This document shows, in pieces, positions 61,243 through 64,000 of a stretch of DNA of 64,000 bases. How positions within the stretch are numbered: position 1 is the stretch's first letter; the number at the start of each line of letters is the position of its first letter. The translations under genes and the position numbers were made by a program. The stretch spans positions 4,588,001-4,652,000 of the forward strand of contig NZ_AP024585.1 in NCBI RefSeq assembly GCF_018323885.1, given 5' to 3'. The notes beneath the pieces are model-generated. The model saw only the letters and a program-made list of their open reading frames with translations. It made no database searches and was not told the DNA's origin. The stretch comes from Citrobacter amalonaticus. Its GTDB lineage: Bacteria; Pseudomonadota; Gammaproteobacteria; Enterobacterales; Enterobacteriaceae.

Positions 61243-63093
61243 TCAGCCTCCCAGTTTCGATTTATCGCGGACCGCGCCTTTATCGGCGCTGGTCGCCAGG
61301 CTGGCATAGGCGCGCAGCGCAAACGACACCTGACGCTGACGATTTTTCGGAGTCCACGCTTTGTCGCCGCGTGCTTCCTGAGCTTCACGACGCGCAGCAA
61401 TTTCCGCATCACTCAGTTGCAGTTGAATGCCACGGTTTGGAATATCGATAGCAATCATGTCACCGTCTTCAATGATCGCGATATTGCCGCCGCTGGCCGC
61501 TTCCGGCGAAACGTGACCAATGGAGAGGCCAGAGGTGCCGCCAGAGAAACGACCGTCGGTAACCAGTGCGCACGCTTTGCCGAGGCCCATCGACTTGAGG
61601 AAGGTGGTCGGGTAGAGCATTTCCTGCATCCCCGGTCCGCCTTTCGGCCCTTCGTAGCGGATCACGACCACATCGCCTGCCACCACTTTGCCGCCGAGGA
61701 TCGCGTCAACCGCCTCATCCTGGCTTTCATACACTTTGGCCGGGCCAGTGAACTTCAGAATACTGTCATCCACGCCGGCGGTTTTGACGATGCAGCCATT
61801 TTCCGCGAAGTTTCCGTAAAGTACCGCCAGACCGCCATCTTTGCTGTAGGCATGTTCCAGCGAACGGATACAACCTTCAGCGCGATCGTCATCCAGCGAG
61901 TCCCAGCGGCAATCCTGCGAGAACGCTTCTGTAGTACGAATACCCGCAGGGCCTGCGCGGAACATCTGCTTCACGGCGTCATCTTGCGTCACCGTGATGT
62001 CATACTGCTCAAGGGTTTGCGGCAACGTCAACCCCAGCACGTTCTTCACGTCCCGGTTCAACAGGCCCGCACGATCCAGCTCGCCCAGAATCCCCAGCAC
62101 CCCGCCCGCACGGTGAACATCTTCCATATGGTATTTCTGCGTACTCGGCGCCACTTTGCACAGCTGCGGCACTTTACGGGAAAGTTTGTCGATATCACTC
62201 ATTGTGAAATCGATCTCCGCTTCCTGCGCCGCCGCCAGTAAGTGCAGAACGGTATTGGTGGAACCGCCCATCGCGATATCCAGCGTCATGGCGTTCTCAA
62301 ACGCTGCCTTGCTGGCTATGCTGCGCGGCAGCGCGGAGGCGTCATCCTGCTCGTAGTAACGTTTAGTCAGCTCAACAATGCGTTTACCGGCATTGAGGAA
62401 CAACTGTTTACGGTCGGCGTGAGTCGCCAACAGCGAACCGTTACCCGGCTGTGACAGGCCCAACGCTTCGGTCAGACAGTTCATCGAGTTCGCGGTAAAC
62501 ATCCCGGAACAGGAGCCACAGGTCGGACAGGCGGAACGTTCAACCTGATTACTCTGATCGTCAGAGACTTTCGGGTCCGCGCCCTGGATCATGGCATCGA
62601 CCAGATCGAGCTTGATGATTTTATCAGACAGCTTGGTTTTCCCGGCTTCCATCGGACCGCCGGAAACGAAGATCACCGGAATGTTCAGACGCAGGGAAGC
62701 CATCAGCATCCCTGGGGTGATTTTGTCGCAGTTGGAGATACAGACCATTGCATCGGCACAATGGGCATTCACCATGTACTCCACCGAATCTGCGATCAGC
62801 TCGCGCGATGGCAGTGAATAAAGCATCCCCCCGTGACCCATAGCGATACCATCATCCACGGCAATGGTATTGAACTCTTTCGCCACGCCGCCGGACGCTT
62901 CAATCTGTTCAGCGACCAGTTTACCGAGATCGCGCAGGTGCACGTGTCCTGGCACAAACTGGGTGAATGAGTTCACGACGGCAATGATCGGTTTGCCAAA
63001 ATCGGCATCCGTCATTCCGGTTGCGCGCCACAGCGCGCGGGCTCCTGCCATATTGCGGCCATGAGTGGTGGTAGCGGAACGGTACTTAGGCAT
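61243..63093 (-). CDS. ilvD: Dihydroxyacid dehydratase IlvD
   Basis: The 616-aa Fe-S dehydratase begins [20 protein letters not shown]. The conserved cysteine regions [17 protein letters not shown] and [19 protein letters not shown] carry cluster ligands. It makes 2-oxo acids in valine and isoleucine synthesis. Its stop overlaps the ilvA start region, and ilvE lies 61 bp upstream. Confidence 0.98.
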   Translation of the reverse strand: MPKYRSATTTHGRNMAGARALWRATGMTDADFGKPIIAVVNSFTQFVPGHVHLRDLGKLVAEQIEASGGVAKEFNTIAVDDGIAMGHGGMLYSLPSRELIADSVEYMVNAHCADAMVCISNCDKITPGMLMASLRLNIPVIFVSGGPMEAGKTKLSDKIIKLDLVDAMIQGADPKVSDDQSNQVERSACPTCGSCSGMFTANSMNCLTEALGLSQPGNGSLLATHADRKQLFLNAGKRIVELTKRYYEQDDASALPRSIASKAAFENAMTLDIAMGGSTNTVLHLLAAAQEAEIDFTMSDIDKLSRKVPQLCKVAPSTQKYHMEDVHRAGGVLGILGELDRAGLLNRDVKNVLGLTLPQTLEQYDITVTQDDAVKQMFRAGPAGIRTTEAFSQDCRWDSLDDDRAEGCIRSLEHAYSKDGGLAVLYGNFAENGCIVKTAGVDDSILKFTGPAKVYESQDEAVDAILGGKVVAGDVVVIRYEGPKGGPGMQEMLYPTTFLKSMGLGKACALVTDGRFSGGTSGLSIGHVSPEAASGGNIAIIEDGDMIAIDIPNRGIQLQLSDAEIAARREAQEARGDKAWTPKNRQRQVSFALRAYASLATSADKGAVRDKSKLGG

Positions 63094-63154
63094 GCGTTAT
63101 TTACTCCTGGTGTCTGTAAAACGGGACGGTGCGTGCCGTCCCATTTATCTTTAA

Positions 63155-64000
63155 TTATGAATTTACCTGATCCAACCAGCCCCATTTGTCCTCGGTTTCA
63201 CCGGTAAACAGGCCGAAGAACGCTTGCTGGATGCGTTTGGTGACTGGACCACAGCGGCCTTCTCCCACCTGAATGCCGTCAACACTGCGAACCGGGGTGA
63301 TTTCCGCCGCGGTACCAGACATGAAGACTTCATCCGCCAGATACAGGGATTCGCGGGACAGAACCTGCTCGCGCACTTCAATACCCAGTTCTTTCGCCAG
63401 TTTAATGATGGCGTCACGGGTGATCCCCGGCAACGCGGAAGAGGTAAACGGCGGGGTAAACAGCACACCGTCTTTCACTTCAAACAGGTTTTCACCAGCG
63501 CCTTCGGAGATGTAACCATTCACATCCAGCGCAATACCTTCCTGATAGCCATGACGACGTGCTTCGCTACCCACCAGAAGTGACGAAAGGTAGTTACCGC
63601 CCGCTTTTGCGGCGGTCGGGATAGTGTTAGGTGCGGCACGGTTCCACGAGGAAACCATTGCATCGATCCCTTGTTCCAGCGCTTCAGCGCCCAGGTACGC
63701 GCCCCACGGGAACGCAGCGATAATGACGTCGGTGGTGTATCCCGGAGGCGGGTTCACGCCCATGCCTACATCGCCAACAAACACCAGCGGGCGAATATAA
63801 GCGCTGGTCAGGTTGTTTTTACGGATCACCTCACGGCAGGCTTCCATCAACTCATCCACGCTCTGAGAGACCGGGAAACGATAAATTTTGGCTGAGTCAT
63901 GCAGGCGTTGCATATGTTCACGATGACGGAACACCACCGGGCCTTTGTGCGAGTCATAGCAACGGATGCCTTCAAAGACAGACGTACCGTAGTGCAGCGC
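63155..64000 (-). CDS. ilvE: Branched-chain aminotransferase IlvE (5' end cut by window)
   Basis: 281 codons plus the stop are visible; about 28 N-terminal residues lie beyond the right edge (E. coli IlvE is 309 aa). The visible part reads from ALHYGTSVFEGIRCYDSHKG to the stop after DQVNS. The PLP lysine segment TAAKAGGNYLSSLLVGSEA and the SEGAGENLFEVKDG loop are intact. It transfers amino groups to branched-chain 2-oxo acids. Confidence 0.96.
   Translation of the reverse strand, partial: ALHYGTSVFEGIRCYDSHKGPVVFRHREHMQRLHDSAKIYRFPVSQSVDELMEACREVIRKNNLTSAYIRPLVFVGDVGMGVNPPPGYTTDVIIAAFPWGAYLGAEALEQGIDAMVSSWNRAAPNTIPTAAKAGGNYLSSLLVGSEARRHGYQEGIALDVNGYISEGAGENLFEVKDGVLFTPPFTSSALPGITRDAIIKLAKELGIEVREQVLSRESLYLADEVFMSGTAAEITPVRSVDGIQVGEGRCGPVTKRIQQAFFGLFTGETEDKWGWLDQVNS

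Overview
This window is chromosomal DNA of a member of the Enterobacteriaceae close to Escherichia, Salmonella and Citrobacter. Almost every protein is recognisable at near-identity to an E. coli K-12 product, and the gene order matches the E. coli ilv-rep-rho-wec-hem-cya-uvrD-corA-recQ-pldB region read in reverse. ERIC and REP repeats, the argX-hisR-leuT-proM tRNA cluster and the GlmZ small RNA support this. Citrobacter is my best guess at genus, but the sequence alone does not prove it. The window cuts two genes: yigL (3' end missing) at the left edge and ilvE (5' end missing) at the right edge.

Layout. 1-8.7 kb: yigL, pldB, rhtB/rhtC (convergent amino-acid exporters), recQ, pldA, yigI, rarD and corA; yigF/yigG of E. 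coli are absent. 8.7-17.7 kb: corA leader with a short peptide and a strong hairpin, uvrD with a LexA box, then yigB, xerC, yigA, dapF, lptM, and the divergent cyaY and cyaA. 18.1-22.2 kb: hemCDXY. 22.2-23.4 kb: an ERIC element, the GlmZ sRNA with a sigma-54 type promoter and GlrR-type boxes, and four tRNA genes. 23.4-37.8 kb: yifK and the complete enterobacterial common antigen (ECA) cluster, wecA to wecG. 38-45.2 kb: rho with its leader, trxA, rhlB, gppA and rep. 45.5-49.2 kb: a three-gene accessory unit (CdaR-type regulator, GntP-family permease, glycerate kinase) at the place between rep and ppiC. 49.3-53.6 kb: ppiC, ilvC, ilvY and fabV, the last not present in E. coli K-12. 53.6-59.6 kb: an AT-rich non-coding stretch, a MITE-like inverted-repeat element and a five-gene surface-glycan operon (GT2, methyltransferase, GtrA-like, GT4, GT-C/PMT-like). 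59.7-64 kb: ilvA, ilvD and ilvE.

How it works together. The core is housekeeping: branched-chain amino acid synthesis with its regulator IlvY, tetrapyrrole synthesis, cAMP synthesis, DNA repair helicases, transcription termination and ECA synthesis. The most novel part is the five-gene glycan operon at 54.3-59.6 kb. Its mix of a polyprenyl-phosphate-type GT2, a GtrA-like small membrane protein and a large GT-C enzyme resembles a Gtr-type glycan-modification system, with an added methyltransferase and GT4. Its substrate cannot be read from the sequence. Other points worth attention are the GlmZ promoter, a rhoL leader ORF whose start position carries ACG, and an ERIC copy that supplies the 5' region of gppA.
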